The position numbers and the translations under genes were made by a program. A DNA stretch of 36,872 nucleotides from the NCBI GenBank assembly GCA_041178545.1, contig JBEGVB010000122.1:1-36872 (forward strand). The letters are read 5' to 3'. Position 1 is the stretch's first letter. Each line of letters starts with the position of its first letter. This stretch comes from JBEATZ01 sp041178545 (lineage in GTDB: Bacteria; Planctomycetota; UBA1135; UBA2386). Under the pieces are notes generated by a model. The model did not search any database. It had not been told where the DNA came from and saw only the letters and a program-made list of their open reading frames with translations. This document shows positions 1 through 9,200 of this stretch, one piece after another.

Positions 1-2
1 TG

Positions 3-1625
3 CTGTCGCTGCCGCAGGACCCACAGGCAGCTTCGCAAGGCGCGCAGGAGAGGAAGGAACTGGGCCCGGGCCCGCGCTGGCGGGGGCCCGTCCGGCCGGA
101 AGCCACCAACGAGGTGTTCGCGACCGGGGACGGGTGTGCAATGTGCCACGCGACCTCTCCGGGCGCGAATGCGATGCGCACGCCGCTCGGGGACGACGTG
201 TCGCCGCACGAGCTGTGGCAGGGCACGATGATGGCAAACGCCTTCCGCGACCCGTACTTCCACGCCCAGCTGCAGAAGGAATCCGCGGCAGCAGGCGACC
301 TCGCGCAGCCAACGCAGTCGCTCTGCCTGCGCTGCCATGCGCCCATGGCACACCACTCGGCACGGATCGCCGGCAACCCGGGACCGCACCTCGCACAGGT
401 CGCGGACGACCCGCTCGCCGAGGACGGCGTGTCCTGCACCATGTGCCACCAGATCAAGCCGGACGGTCTCGGCACGGAGAAGACCTTTGGCGGGCGGCCG
501 GTGATCGGCCGGGATCGTGAGATCTTCGGGCCGTATGCCGACCCCGCCCCCGGTCCCATGCGCATGCACTCGGGCTACACGCCCGTGCACGGCGCGCACA
601 TGAAGACCAGCGCGCACTGCGCCACCTGCCACACGCTCACGACGCACCACGCCGGCAAGGCGTTCCCGGAGCAGACCCCGTTCTTCGAGTGGCGCAACAG
701 CGCCTACTCGGACGAACAGGGCGCAACCGCCGAGTCACGCACCTGCCAGCAGTGCCACATGGCGCGCACCGGCGCCACGCGCATCGCCCGCAACCCGATG
801 GGCAGGGACTTCCTGATCCCCGTGCGCGAGGACTACGCCGCGCACGCCTTCGTCGGCGGCAATGCCTTCATGCTCGACATGCTGCGCGTCAACCGCGAGG
901 AACTCGGCGTCAAGGCTCCGGCCGATGCCCTGGCCCGCATGGCTGCCGCGACCCGCAGGCAACTGGGTGAGACCACGGCATCGATCGAGATCGGTGGGAT
1001 CCAGTCCGGTGCGGACACCCTGACCTTCGTGGTCAACGTGCACAACCACACCGGTCACAAGTTCCCGACCGGCTACCCGGCCCGGCGCGCGTGGCTGCGG
1101 GTGCAGGTGCGCACGGGCGACGGCGTGGTGTTCGAGACCGGTGCATTCGACAAGGAGGGTCGCCTCGAGGGGATCGAGAACGAACTCGGCCTGCCGCACG
1201 TGGACGAGGTGACCAAGCCCTCGGACGTGGTGGTCTACGAGCTGCTGGGCCACGACGAGGCCGGCGTGCCCACGACCTTCCTCACCAAGATGGCCACCCG
1301 CGGCAAGGACAACCGCCTCCTGCCGCGCGGCTGGCGCGCCGACGGTCCACACGCTGCGGAGACCATGCCCGTGGGCACCGGCTCGGACCCCAACTTCTGG
1401 GCCGGCAGCGACACCGTGACGTTCCGCCTGCCGATCCCGGCCGACAAGGCCCAGGGCGCGCAGGTGGTGGCCTGGCTGCACTACCAGCCGATCCCGCCGG
1501 CCTGGGTGGAGTCGCTGCGCACCGTGGAGGCCGAGGAGGCGAAGCGCTTCGTCCGGATGTACGACGCCGCGGACAAGACGCCCGAGACGGTTGCCGTCGC
1601 GACCGGGCGGCTCACGGGGCAGTGA
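3..1625 (+). CDS. Multiheme cytochrome c (five CxxCH), 5'-partial
   Basis: The reading frame is open from base 3 with no stop, so the gene begins upstream of the window. A GTG at 114 could be mistaken for the start, but it sits only seven codons before the first heme motif and the frame continues plausibly upstream. Five c-type heme motifs are visible: CAMCH (135-149), CLRCH (324-338), CTMCH (435-449), CATCH (618-632) and CQQCH (744-758). Extra histidines nearby (AHH, THH) could be distal heme ligands. The heme part resembles the cytochrome c554/c' multiheme group. The C-terminal half is heme-free and contains HNHTGHKFPTGYPARR, a beta-rich segment often found after such heme domains. The protein probably acts outside the cytoplasmic membrane in electron transfer, but partner and substrate cannot be told. 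The signal peptide would lie outside the window. Confidence 0.85.
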   Translation: MSLPQDPQAASQGAQERKELGPGPRWRGPVRPEATNEVFATGDGCAMCHATSPGANAMRTPLGDDVSPHELWQGTMMANAFRDPYFHAQLQKESAAAGDLAQPTQSLCLRCHAPMAHHSARIAGNPGPHLAQVADDPLAEDGVSCTMCHQIKPDGLGTEKTFGGRPVIGRDREIFGPYADPAPGPMRMHSGYTPVHGAHMKTSAHCATCHTLTTHHAGKAFPEQTPFFEWRNSAYSDEQGATAESRTCQQCHMARTGATRIARNPMGRDFLIPVREDYAAHAFVGGNAFMLDMLRVNREELGVKAPADALARMAAATRRQLGETTASIEIGGIQSGADTLTFVVNVHNHTGHKFPTGYPARRAWLRVQVRTGDGVVFETGAFDKEGRLEGIENELGLPHVDEVTKPSDVVVYELLGHDEAGVPTTFLTKMATRGKDNRLLPRGWRADGPHAAETMPVGTGSDPNFWAGSDTVTFRLPIPADKAQGAQVVAWLHYQPIPPAWVESLRTVEAEEAKRFVRMYDAADKTPETVAVATGRLTGQ

Positions 1626-1633
1626 CGACTCGC

Positions 1634-1666
1634 GACCCGGACACGGCGCAGGGCGCCTGCCGGGTC
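1634..1666. terminator. Nested hairpin between convergent genes
   Basis: GACCCGG (1634-1640) pairs with CCGGGTC (1660-1666), and inside it GGCGC (1645-1649) pairs with GCGCC (1653-1657). It lies between the cytochrome stop and the glgC stop and overlaps the latter. There is no T tract on either side, so it is a terminator-like hairpin rather than a textbook intrinsic terminator. Confidence 0.4.
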
Positions 1667-2927
1667 ACTTCGCGGCGCCGAAGTCGTGGCCCTTGGGGAC
1701 GACCACGATCCCGGTCTCGCTCACGTGGAAGCGCTTGCGGTCCGCCTCGAGGTCGTGGCCGATCACGGTGCCGTCCGGTACCCGGTTCCACTTGTCGATG
1801 ATCACGCGACGCAGCCTGCAGTTGCGGCCGATGCTCGCGCCGCGCATGACGATGCACTCGTCCAGCTCGGAGCCCTCGTCGACCGTGACCACGTTGGAGA
1901 GGATGCCGCGTCGGACGCGTGCCCCCGAGACGATGGTGCCCGGGCACAGCAAGGAGTCGCGCACCTCCGCGCGCCTGCCCTCCTCGTCGAGCACGGTCTT
2001 GGCGGGCGGGTCGTTGTGCCAGAGGGTGTAGGTGGGCCAGTCCCGCCGGTAGAGGTTGAGCTGCGGGCGCACGGCGCACAGGTCCATGTTGGCCTCGAAG
2101 AAGGCCTCGATGGTGCCCACGTCGCGCCAGTACGGGTCGGTCTCGCCGTCGAGGCCCACGAAGGTGTGCGCGTAGATGGGAGACTCGGACAGCATGCGCG
2201 GGATCACGTGCTGGCCGAAGTCGCCGCGCTGGCCCTCCGGCATGGAAGCGTCCTCGTGCAGCCGCTTCACGAGTTCCTTCGGGTCGAACACGTAGATGCC
2301 CATGGAGGCGAGGCACCACCCCGGCTGGCCGGGGATCTCGGCAGGATTCGACTTGGGCTTCTCCTGGAACCCGGTGACGCGACCGTTTGCATCGCACTGG
2401 AGGATGCCGAAGCGCGAAGCCTCCTCCTTGCGGATCTTCACCGCGCCGATCGTGAGCGCGGCCCCCATGCACACGTGCATGCTGATCATGTCACGGTAGT
2501 CCATGTGGTAGATGTGGTCGCCCGAGAGGATGAGCACGTGGCTCGGGTTCCAGTCCTCGATCGCATCGAGGTTGTGGTAGATCGCGTCGGCCGTGCCGCG
2601 GTACCAGCGGCCCACCTCGACGTGGTGCGGGGCGCGGCAGGTGATGAACTGCTCGAGGCGCCGGGGCAGGAAGTTCCAGCCGAAGCGGATGTGCTCCTCC
2701 AGCGAGCGCGCCTGGTACTGGGTCAGGAGGTTGATGCGGCGCAGGCCCGAGTGGATGCAGTTCGTCAGCGTGAAGTCGATGATGCGGTAACAGCCACCGA
2801 AGGGCACCGCGGGCTTCGCACGCTGTTGCGTCAGCGGCTTGAGCCTCGATCCTTCGCCACCGGCCAACACGAATGCGAGGGAGTTCTTGAGGTCGAGGTG
2901 GGGCATCGCGCGGGCCATAGGATGCAT
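1665..2927 (-). CDS. glgC: Glucose-1-phosphate adenylyltransferase (ADP-glucose pyrophosphorylase)
   Basis: This enzyme makes ADP-glucose and pyrophosphate from glucose-1-phosphate and ATP, the committed step of bacterial glycogen synthesis. The N-terminus carries the nucleotidyltransferase signature AGGEGSRLKPLT, followed by KPAVPFGGCYRIIDFTLTNC, the typical GlgC continuation. Further family motifs include the GTADAIY segment and ILSGDHIYHMDY. The C-terminal part is a left-handed beta-helix of the GlgC type. Length (about 420 residues) matches the family. I chose ATG at 2927, which has GGAAG seven bases upstream; an in-frame TTG at 2945 and ATGs at 2918 and 2906 are alternatives. It is transcribed divergently from the debranching enzyme and convergently with the cytochrome. 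The adjacent synthase is of the GT3 type, which in eukaryotes uses UDP-glucose, so this pairing is notable. Confidence 0.95.
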   Translation of the reverse strand: MHPMARAMPHLDLKNSLAFVLAGGEGSRLKPLTQQRAKPAVPFGGCYRIIDFTLTNCIHSGLRRINLLTQYQARSLEEHIRFGWNFLPRRLEQFITCRAPHHVEVGRWYRGTADAIYHNLDAIEDWNPSHVLILSGDHIYHMDYRDMISMHVCMGAALTIGAVKIRKEEASRFGILQCDANGRVTGFQEKPKSNPAEIPGQPGWCLASMGIYVFDPKELVKRLHEDASMPEGQRGDFGQHVIPRMLSESPIYAHTFVGLDGETDPYWRDVGTIEAFFEANMDLCAVRPQLNLYRRDWPTYTLWHNDPPAKTVLDEEGRRAEVRDSLLCPGTIVSGARVRRGILSNVVTVDEGSELDECIVMRGASIGRNCRLRRVIIDKWNRVPDGTVIGHDLEADRKRFHVSETGIVVVPKGHDFGAAK

Positions 2928-3044
2928 CGCAGGGCTTCCGTCCAACAGGGGATCCTGCGTGATTCCTCCACAGTCGGGTGACTGGTGCGATCCGCTCGGG
3001 TGCGGGGGCAGGACCTGACTGCCAGAGGATGCGAGGGACGTGTG

Positions 3045-3072
3045 TTGCCCGGGGCCGTCGGGACCTTAGGCT
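3045..3072 (+). promoter_or_regulatory. Possible promoter for the glycogen operon
   Basis: TTGCCC (3045-3050) and TAGGCT (3067-3072) are separated by 16 bases in the short divergent gap between glgC and the debranching gene. The second hexamer ends nine bases before the ATG at 3082, so a transcript from it would be nearly leaderless. No Shine-Dalgarno sequence is visible before this ATG, which fits. Match to consensus is only partial. Confidence 0.3.
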
Positions 3073-3081
3073 GGCCCGCTC

Positions 3082-5052
3082 ATGGTGCAGGGCGTGTCCA
3101 GCGTGCAGCCTGGCGGTGGGCTGCTGGGGCCGGCAGGCGGGGGCCCCAGCGTCCCCGGTCCCAGCCGGGAGTGGCTGCTCGTCGACGGGCACGGCGGCTA
3201 CGCCTGCGGTTCGACCGATGACGTCCCGCGTCGCAGGTACCACGGTTGGCTGGTGGCCCGCAAGGACGGGTCCGCGCGCAGGCACCTCTTGCTGTCGCGC
3301 GTGGAAGAGGTGCTCGGGCTCGGCGGCCGTGAGTCGTCGCTCATGGCGACGCAGTGGCGCGGCGAGCCTGCACCGAGTCGTCCTGCCGCAGAGGTTGCGT
3401 TCGCGCACCAGCCGTGGCCCTCGTGGACCTTTGCAGTCGCAGCTGCTCGGCTGCGTCGGGAACTGCGGATGGAAGGGACCCCGGGTTGCGTGGCGGTCCG
3501 GTACACCAACCTCGGTGCGTCGACCATCGACCTGCGGCTCCGCCCGATGCTCTCGTTCCGCGCGCACGACGCGCTCACCTTCGCCAACGGGCAACTGGAT
3601 CCCGTGACCCATCGGGTCCCCGGTGGCCTGCTCTGGCGGCCCTACGCAGAGCTGCCTCCGCTCACGCTCGCATGGTCGGGTGCCCAGGTGCGATGCGAGG
3701 AGGTGCCGCACTGGTACCAGGGCGTGCACCTGGGCATGGACGAGGAGCGCGGCTACGAGTGTGACGAGGACCAGTGGGCCCCGTGCAGGTTGCACGTGGA
3801 GCTGCCACCGGGTGCAGAGCTGCGACTCGAGTTCCGTGCGGGAGCGGGGGTGGGTGCTGCGGCACCGTGGCCAATGGCAACGGTGCCCTGCACCGACCGG
3901 TGGGAGCGGCTCAACCAAGGGGCCGACCAGTTCTTCTTCCGTGCGCCCGGGAGCCGACTCGGCATCGTGGCCGGCTTCCCGTGGTTCGACGAGTGGGGCC
4001 GCGACCTGTTCCTCGCGCTGCCCGGGCTGACGCTGGCCCGCGGTGACCTCGCGCGGTGCACCGAGGTGCTGCGCGGCGTGCTCCCTTACCTCCAGGACGG
4101 GCTGCTGCCCAACATCTTCGGCGAGGACGTGGCGGCCAGCCACTACGGCTCCGCGGACGCAGCCCTCTGGTTCGCCCTCGCCGTGCGTCGTTGGCAACTC
4201 GCGGGCGGGGACCGCAACGTGTTGCTCGACGAACTGCACCCGGCGCTGTTGGCGATCGCCGAACGCTACCTCGCGGGCACTGGCATGCTGCAGGCCGACG
4301 GGGCCATGCTGCTCCACGCCGGCAGTCCCGACCGCAACGCGACCTGGATGGACGCGATGACGCACAACGGTCCGGTCACCCCGCGCGACGGCCAGCCGGT
4401 CGAGATCAACGCGGTCTGGTGCCAGTTGCTCGCACACCTTGCCTCGCTGGCCGGATTGCGTGGCGACACCACCAGCGCCCGCGTCTGGGCGGACCGGTGG
4501 AATCGTGCCTCGGCTGCCTTCGTGCAACGATTCTGGCTGCCGGACGGCGGGTACCTCGCGGACCGCTGGGTCGGCGGTGCCCCGGACCGGACCGTGCGCC
4601 CCAACATGGTGGTGGCCGCCGCACTCGACCTCTCGCCGCTCAGCCGTACCCAGCGAGCAGGGGTCGTGGCGAAGGCTTGGTCGGACCTGGTCACGCCAAG
4701 GGGCCTGCGCACGCTCGCGCCCGCCGACCCGCGCTACCGGCCGAGGTTCAGCGGCGGTCCGGAGGAGCGCGACCTCGCCTACCACCAGGGCACGGTCTGG
4801 CCCTGGCTGCTCGGGTTCTTCGTCGAGGCTGCCCTGGCTGCCTGCCCGCGGGACCGTCGCGCCGGGGTGGCGCGCCAGCTGCAGCAACTGCTCGACGAAG
4901 TCGTGGGCCAGGTCGACGAGGCCGGTCTCGACCACGTGAGCGAGGTGTTCGACGGCAACCAGCCCCACCTGCCGGGCGGCACGTTCGCGCAGGCCTGGAA
5001 CAGCGGCGAACTGCTGCGCGCCCGTGCGCTGGTGGCGGAGGCGCTGGGGTGA
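3082..5052 (+). CDS. Glycogen debranching enzyme (amylo-alpha-1,6-glucosidase type, GH133)
   Basis: The protein of 656 residues removes alpha-1,6 branch stubs from glycogen. The N-terminal domain (about residues 29-245) begins with EWLLVDGHGGYACGS and RRRYHGWLVA, the hallmark of the bacterial GDE N-terminal domain. The catalytic alpha/alpha-barrel follows, with FPWFDEWGRDLFLALPG at about residue 299, NATWMDAM and PVEINAVW in the middle, and the late HQGTVWPWLLG segment. Length and motif order match the family. A Gly/Pro-rich stretch of about 25 residues precedes the first domain, so a slightly later start is possible but none is better supported. Its stop overlaps the GH57 start as GTGA, indicating translational coupling. 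It heads the glycogen run. Confidence 0.93.
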   Translation: MVQGVSSVQPGGGLLGPAGGGPSVPGPSREWLLVDGHGGYACGSTDDVPRRRYHGWLVARKDGSARRHLLLSRVEEVLGLGGRESSLMATQWRGEPAPSRPAAEVAFAHQPWPSWTFAVAAARLRRELRMEGTPGCVAVRYTNLGASTIDLRLRPMLSFRAHDALTFANGQLDPVTHRVPGGLLWRPYAELPPLTLAWSGAQVRCEEVPHWYQGVHLGMDEERGYECDEDQWAPCRLHVELPPGAELRLEFRAGAGVGAAAPWPMATVPCTDRWERLNQGADQFFFRAPGSRLGIVAGFPWFDEWGRDLFLALPGLTLARGDLARCTEVLRGVLPYLQDGLLPNIFGEDVAASHYGSADAALWFALAVRRWQLAGGDRNVLLDELHPALLAIAERYLAGTGMLQADGAMLLHAGSPDRNATWMDAMTHNGPVTPRDGQPVEINAVWCQLLAHLASLAGLRGDTTSARVWADRWNRASAAFVQRFWLPDGGYLADRWVGGAPDRTVRPNMVVAAALDLSPLSRTQRAGVVAKAWSDLVTPRGLRTLAPADPRYRPRFSGGPEERDLAYHQGTVWPWLLGFFVEAALAACPRDRRAGVARQLQQLLDEVVGQVDEAGLDHVSEVFDGNQPHLPGGTFAQAWNSGELLRARALVAEALG

Positions 5053-6248
5053 TCGACGTCGTCTTCTACTTCCAGGTGCACCAACCCTACCGGCTTCGCA
5101 AGCTGCGCCCGGACAGTCGCATCACCAAGCTCGACTGGTTCGACGACCCGCTCAACCGGATGGTGCTGGAGCGGGTGGCGCAGCGTTGCTACCTGCCGAT
5201 GAACCGGCTCCTGCTCGACGCCATCGAACGCACCGACGGGGCCTTCCGGTGCGCCTTCAGCCTGAGCGGCACGGTCATCCAGCAGCTGCGCGACTGGGCA
5301 CCCGAGGCACTCGACAGTTTCGTCGAGCTGGCCGAGTCCGGTTGTGTCGAGTTCCTGTGCGAGACCAGCATGCACTCGCTTGCCGGCGTCACCGACCTCG
5401 ACGAGTTCGCCGACCAGGTGACGGCGCAGCGGGCCGTGGTGACCGACCTGTTCGGCTCCGTGCCCGGAACCTTCCGCAACACCGAGCTGATCGTCGACGA
5501 GCGCATCTGCGCCAAGGTCGAGGAACTCGGCTTCGACTGCATCCTCGGCGAGGGTGCCGACCGGCTGCTCGGGTGGCGCAGTCCCCAGGTGCCGTACCGG
5601 CCGCGAGGGTGCAAGCGGCTCAAGGTCCTGCTGCGGAGCTATTCCCTCTCCGACGACATCGCCTTCCGTTTCAGCAACCAGAAGTGGCCTGCGTACCCCT
5701 TGTTTGCCGATACGTACGCACGCTGGCTGCACGAGATCCCGTCGCCGGCCCAGTTCGTCGGCTTGTTCATGGACTACGAGACGTTTGGTGAGCACCAGGG
5801 ACCCCACACCGGGATCCTCGAGTTCATGCGGCACCTCCCGCCGCTGGTGCTCGAGGACGAGCGGTTCCGTTTCCGCACGCCTGCCCAGGTGGCGGCAGAG
5901 CGGGAGGCCGCTGCAGAGATCGCGATCCCCGACCCCGTCTCGTGGGCCGACGCCGAGCGCAACCTGTCTGCCTGGCTCGGCAACCCGATGCAGCAGGCCG
6001 CCCACAAGGCCATCCACGACCTGCGACCACAGGTTGTCGAGCTGGCAGCAACCCATCCCGAGCTGCTTGCCGCATGGCGCAGGCTCACCACCTCGGACCA
6101 CGTCTACTACGTGGCCACCAAGCACCACAGTGACGCCGAAGTGCACGAGTACTTCAGCCCGTACGACTCGCCCCACGCGGCGTTCGTGACGCTCATGACG
6201 GCGGTGGACGACCTGCGCAAGCGGGTCGTTGCCGCCAGCAGGAAGTGA
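5049..6248 (+). CDS. GH57 family glycoside hydrolase, alpha-amylase-like
   Basis: The 399-residue protein starts at a GTG that overlaps the upstream stop by four bases. Motif 1 is FQVHQP (residues 8-13). The predicted nucleophile is E146 in FRNTELI and the acid/base is D242 in LFMDYETFGEHQ, both in the positions expected for GH57. The length and the MDYETFGEHQ form fit the short GH57 alpha-amylases rather than the longer GH57 branching enzymes. No signal peptide is visible, so it probably works on intracellular glucan with the neighbouring debranching enzyme and phosphorylase. The frame is open far upstream, inside the debranching gene, but that part is not protein-like for this family. GH57 contains several specificities, so the exact reaction (amylase, 4-alpha-glucanotransferase or branching) remains open. 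Confidence 0.88.
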   Translation: MIDVVFYFQVHQPYRLRKLRPDSRITKLDWFDDPLNRMVLERVAQRCYLPMNRLLLDAIERTDGAFRCAFSLSGTVIQQLRDWAPEALDSFVELAESGCVEFLCETSMHSLAGVTDLDEFADQVTAQRAVVTDLFGSVPGTFRNTELIVDERICAKVEELGFDCILGEGADRLLGWRSPQVPYRPRGCKRLKVLLRSYSLSDDIAFRFSNQKWPAYPLFADTYARWLHEIPSPAQFVGLFMDYETFGEHQGPHTGILEFMRHLPPLVLEDERFRFRTPAQVAAEREAAAEIAIPDPVSWADAERNLSAWLGNPMQQAAHKAIHDLRPQVVELAATHPELLAAWRRLTTSDHVYYVATKHHSDAEVHEYFSPYDSPHAAFVTLMTAVDDLRKRVVAASRK

Positions 6249-6257
6249 CCCAGACCG

Positions 6258-9200
6258 ATGACCGACCGTAGCCACAGCCTCTTCGAGATCAGTTGGGAAG
6301 TCTGCAACAAGGTGGGCGGCATCCACACGGTGCTGTCGAGCAAGGCCCGCACCGCCGTGGAGCGCCACGGGGACGACTACGTACTGGTCGGTCCGCAGCT
6401 GCTGGGTGGCACGGCGAACCTGCCGTTCGACGAGGAGCCCGGTTTCCACGAGTTCACCGAGGCGTGCCGCGGCATGGGCATCCCGGTGCGCGTCGGCCGG
6501 TGGCGGATCCCCGGTCGCCCGCGCACCATCCTCGTGGGCTTCTCAGGCCTCTACGGGCAGAAGGACGGGATCCTTGCCGGGCTGTGGGAACAGCACCAGG
6601 TCGACTCCATCGCCGGCGACTGGGACTACATCGAGCCGGTGCTCTTCGCCACCGCGGCTGCGATGGTGATCGAGAAGTGGTGGGAGGAGTACCTCGCCCC
6701 GTTCCACCGTCGTGCCGTCGTCCAGGCGCACGAGTGGATGACGGGTGCTGCTCTGCTGTACCTGAAGTCCAGGATCCCCAGCGTCGGCACCGTGTTCACG
6801 ACCCATGCCACCATGCTGGGCCGTGCGCTGGCGTCGCTGGGCACGCTGCCGCAGCAAGGACTCGGCGGCAAGACGCCAGAGGACCTTGCCAAGGACCACG
6901 GCGTACGCGCCAAGCACAGCCTGGAGGGCGTCTGTGCCCGCAGTGCCGACGTGTTCACGACCGTGAGCAAGATCACCAGCGACGAGGCCGAGCTGCTGCA
7001 CCGCAGGCGCCCGGAGGTGGTGCTGCCGAACGGCATCGACCTCGACGTGGTGGACCTGCTCGCAGAGGGTGACCGCAACGCGACGCGGCGCGAGCTCGCA
7101 CGCGTTGCCCATGCGCTGCTTGGCGAGGACGTCGGCGACGCCATGTTCGTCGGGCTCGCAGGACGCTACGAGTTCCACAACAAGGGGATCGAGCTGCTGC
7201 TCGACTCCATGGCTGCCATGGCCACGAGGCCTGGTCGTCGGATGGTCGCGTTCCTGCTGGTGCCTGCCGGCAACTCGGGCCTGCGCTCGGAGCTGCACGA
7301 CCGGCTCGAGGGAGCTCCAGCCAAGGGCCCCGTCGGGCTCTGCACCCACCACCTCTTCGACGAGGAGAACGACCCGGTCCACCGGCACTGCAAGCGCATC
7401 GGGCTCGACAACCGGTCGGGGTCGCGCATGAAGGTGGTGCAGGTGCCCATCTACCTGCGTCCGGACGACGGTTTGTTCCACCGCGAGTACGAGGCAGTGC
7501 TCGCAGCACTCGACCTCGGTGCCTATCCGTCCTTCTACGAGCCTTGGGGCTACACGCCGCAGGAGGCTCTCGCCACGGGCGTGCCCACCGTCACCACCGA
7601 CCTCGCAGGATTCGGCCGGTGGGCCGTGGAGGAGGGGCTTGGCGCGGAGGACGGCATCACCGTCATCCCGCGCGAGAACGTGCCGTATGTCGAGGTGGTC
7701 AAGGCCCTTGCCGACTGTCTCGAGCGCCAGCTCACCTCGCAGGCCGACCGCGCTGCCATGCGCGACCGCTGCCGTGCTGCCGCGGGCCGCACGGCGTGGC
7801 GCGACCTGTTCGTGCACTACGAGTCCGCCTACGCGATGGCCCTCGAGCAGGTCCAGAAGCGCTCGGTCACCGGCGTGCAGCAGTTCCGCATGCCGCGCCG
7901 CGCGCTCAGTGCCCCTGGCAGTTCCGGCATCAAGCCGAGGTTGTCGACCTTCGACGCGGTGAGCACCCTGCCGGCGGCGCTGCGCGGGCTCGAACGGCTC
8001 GCGCGCAACTTCTGGTGGGTCTGGAACCCACACGTGCGTGAGTTGTTCACGGCGCTCGGTCAGGGCTTCGAGCAGTGTGGTGAGAACCCGGTGCTGTTCC
8101 TGCACCGTGCCGACCCGGCACTGCTCGACGCCAAGTCGCGCGACAAGGACTACCTCGCACGGGTGCAGGCAGCCGTGGCCGAACTGGACGCCTACCTCGC
8201 CGCACCTGCCCGGACCGGCCCCGGCCAGCCCGACGCAAGGCACCCGGTCGCCTACTTCTCGGCCGAGTTCGGCATCCACCAGAGCCTGCCGATCTACAGC
8301 GGCGGTCTCGGCATCCTCGCCGGCGACCACCTCAAGAGCGCCAGTGACCTCGCCCTGCCGCTCGTCGCCGTCGGGCTCTACTACCGCTACGGCTACATGA
8401 CGCAGCGGCTCGACAGCGACGGCCAGCAGGTCGTCGTCGACCGAGAGAACGTTCCGGGGGAACTCGCCGTCGAGCCGGTGCTCAGTGCCGACGGCAAGCC
8501 ACTCGAGGTGAACGTGCTGCTGCTCGGCCGCGAGGTCGTGCTGCGCGCATGGCGCGCCCAGGTCGGTCGCGTGGCGCTCTACCTGCTCGACGCAAACGTC
8601 GCTGCCAACCGTCCAGAGGAGCGCGACCTCACGCGCAACCTCTACGGTGGTGACGCCGAGACGCGCATCCAGCAGGAGATCATCCTCGGTCGCGGCGGTG
8701 TTCGGATGTTGCGCGCCATGGGGCTCGCCCCGTCCGTCTACCACATGAACGAGGGCCATGCTGCGTTCTTGACCCTGGAGCGCATCAGCAGGCTGGTGCG
8801 TGGCGAGGGGCTCACGTTCGACGCCGCCCGCGAGTACGTCTGCCAGACGACCCTGTTCACCACGCACACGCCGGTCCCCGCCGGACACGACCGGTTCGGC
8901 GAGGACCTCATGCGGCGCTACTTCGGCGACTGCGAGGACTGGGTCGGCCTGCCTTGGGACCGTTTCTTCGCCCTCGGCCAGGCCGGCAGCGGTGCACGCG
9001 AGTTCAACGTGACCTACCTGGCGATGAACTTCGCAGGCTTCGTCAACGGCGTGAGCAAGCTCCACGGCACCGCCTCCAAGAAGCTGTTGCACCCCTTCTG
9101 GCCCGGACTGCTGCAGGACGAGGTGCCGGTGGTGACCATCACCAACGGCATCCACCTCGGGACCTGGACCCACCCGTCCGTTGCCGGTCTCGTCGGCCAG

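Noticed and set aside
114..116. GTG as start of the cytochrome
   Set aside because: The frame stays open to the window edge and a signal peptide would be required for heme attachment outside the membrane, so the gene is treated as 5'-partial.
4056..5048. N-terminal extension of the GH57 frame
   Set aside because: It lies inside the debranching gene, is Arg/Gly-rich and lacks motifs. The GTG at 5049 directly precedes the GH57 motif and overlaps the upstream stop.
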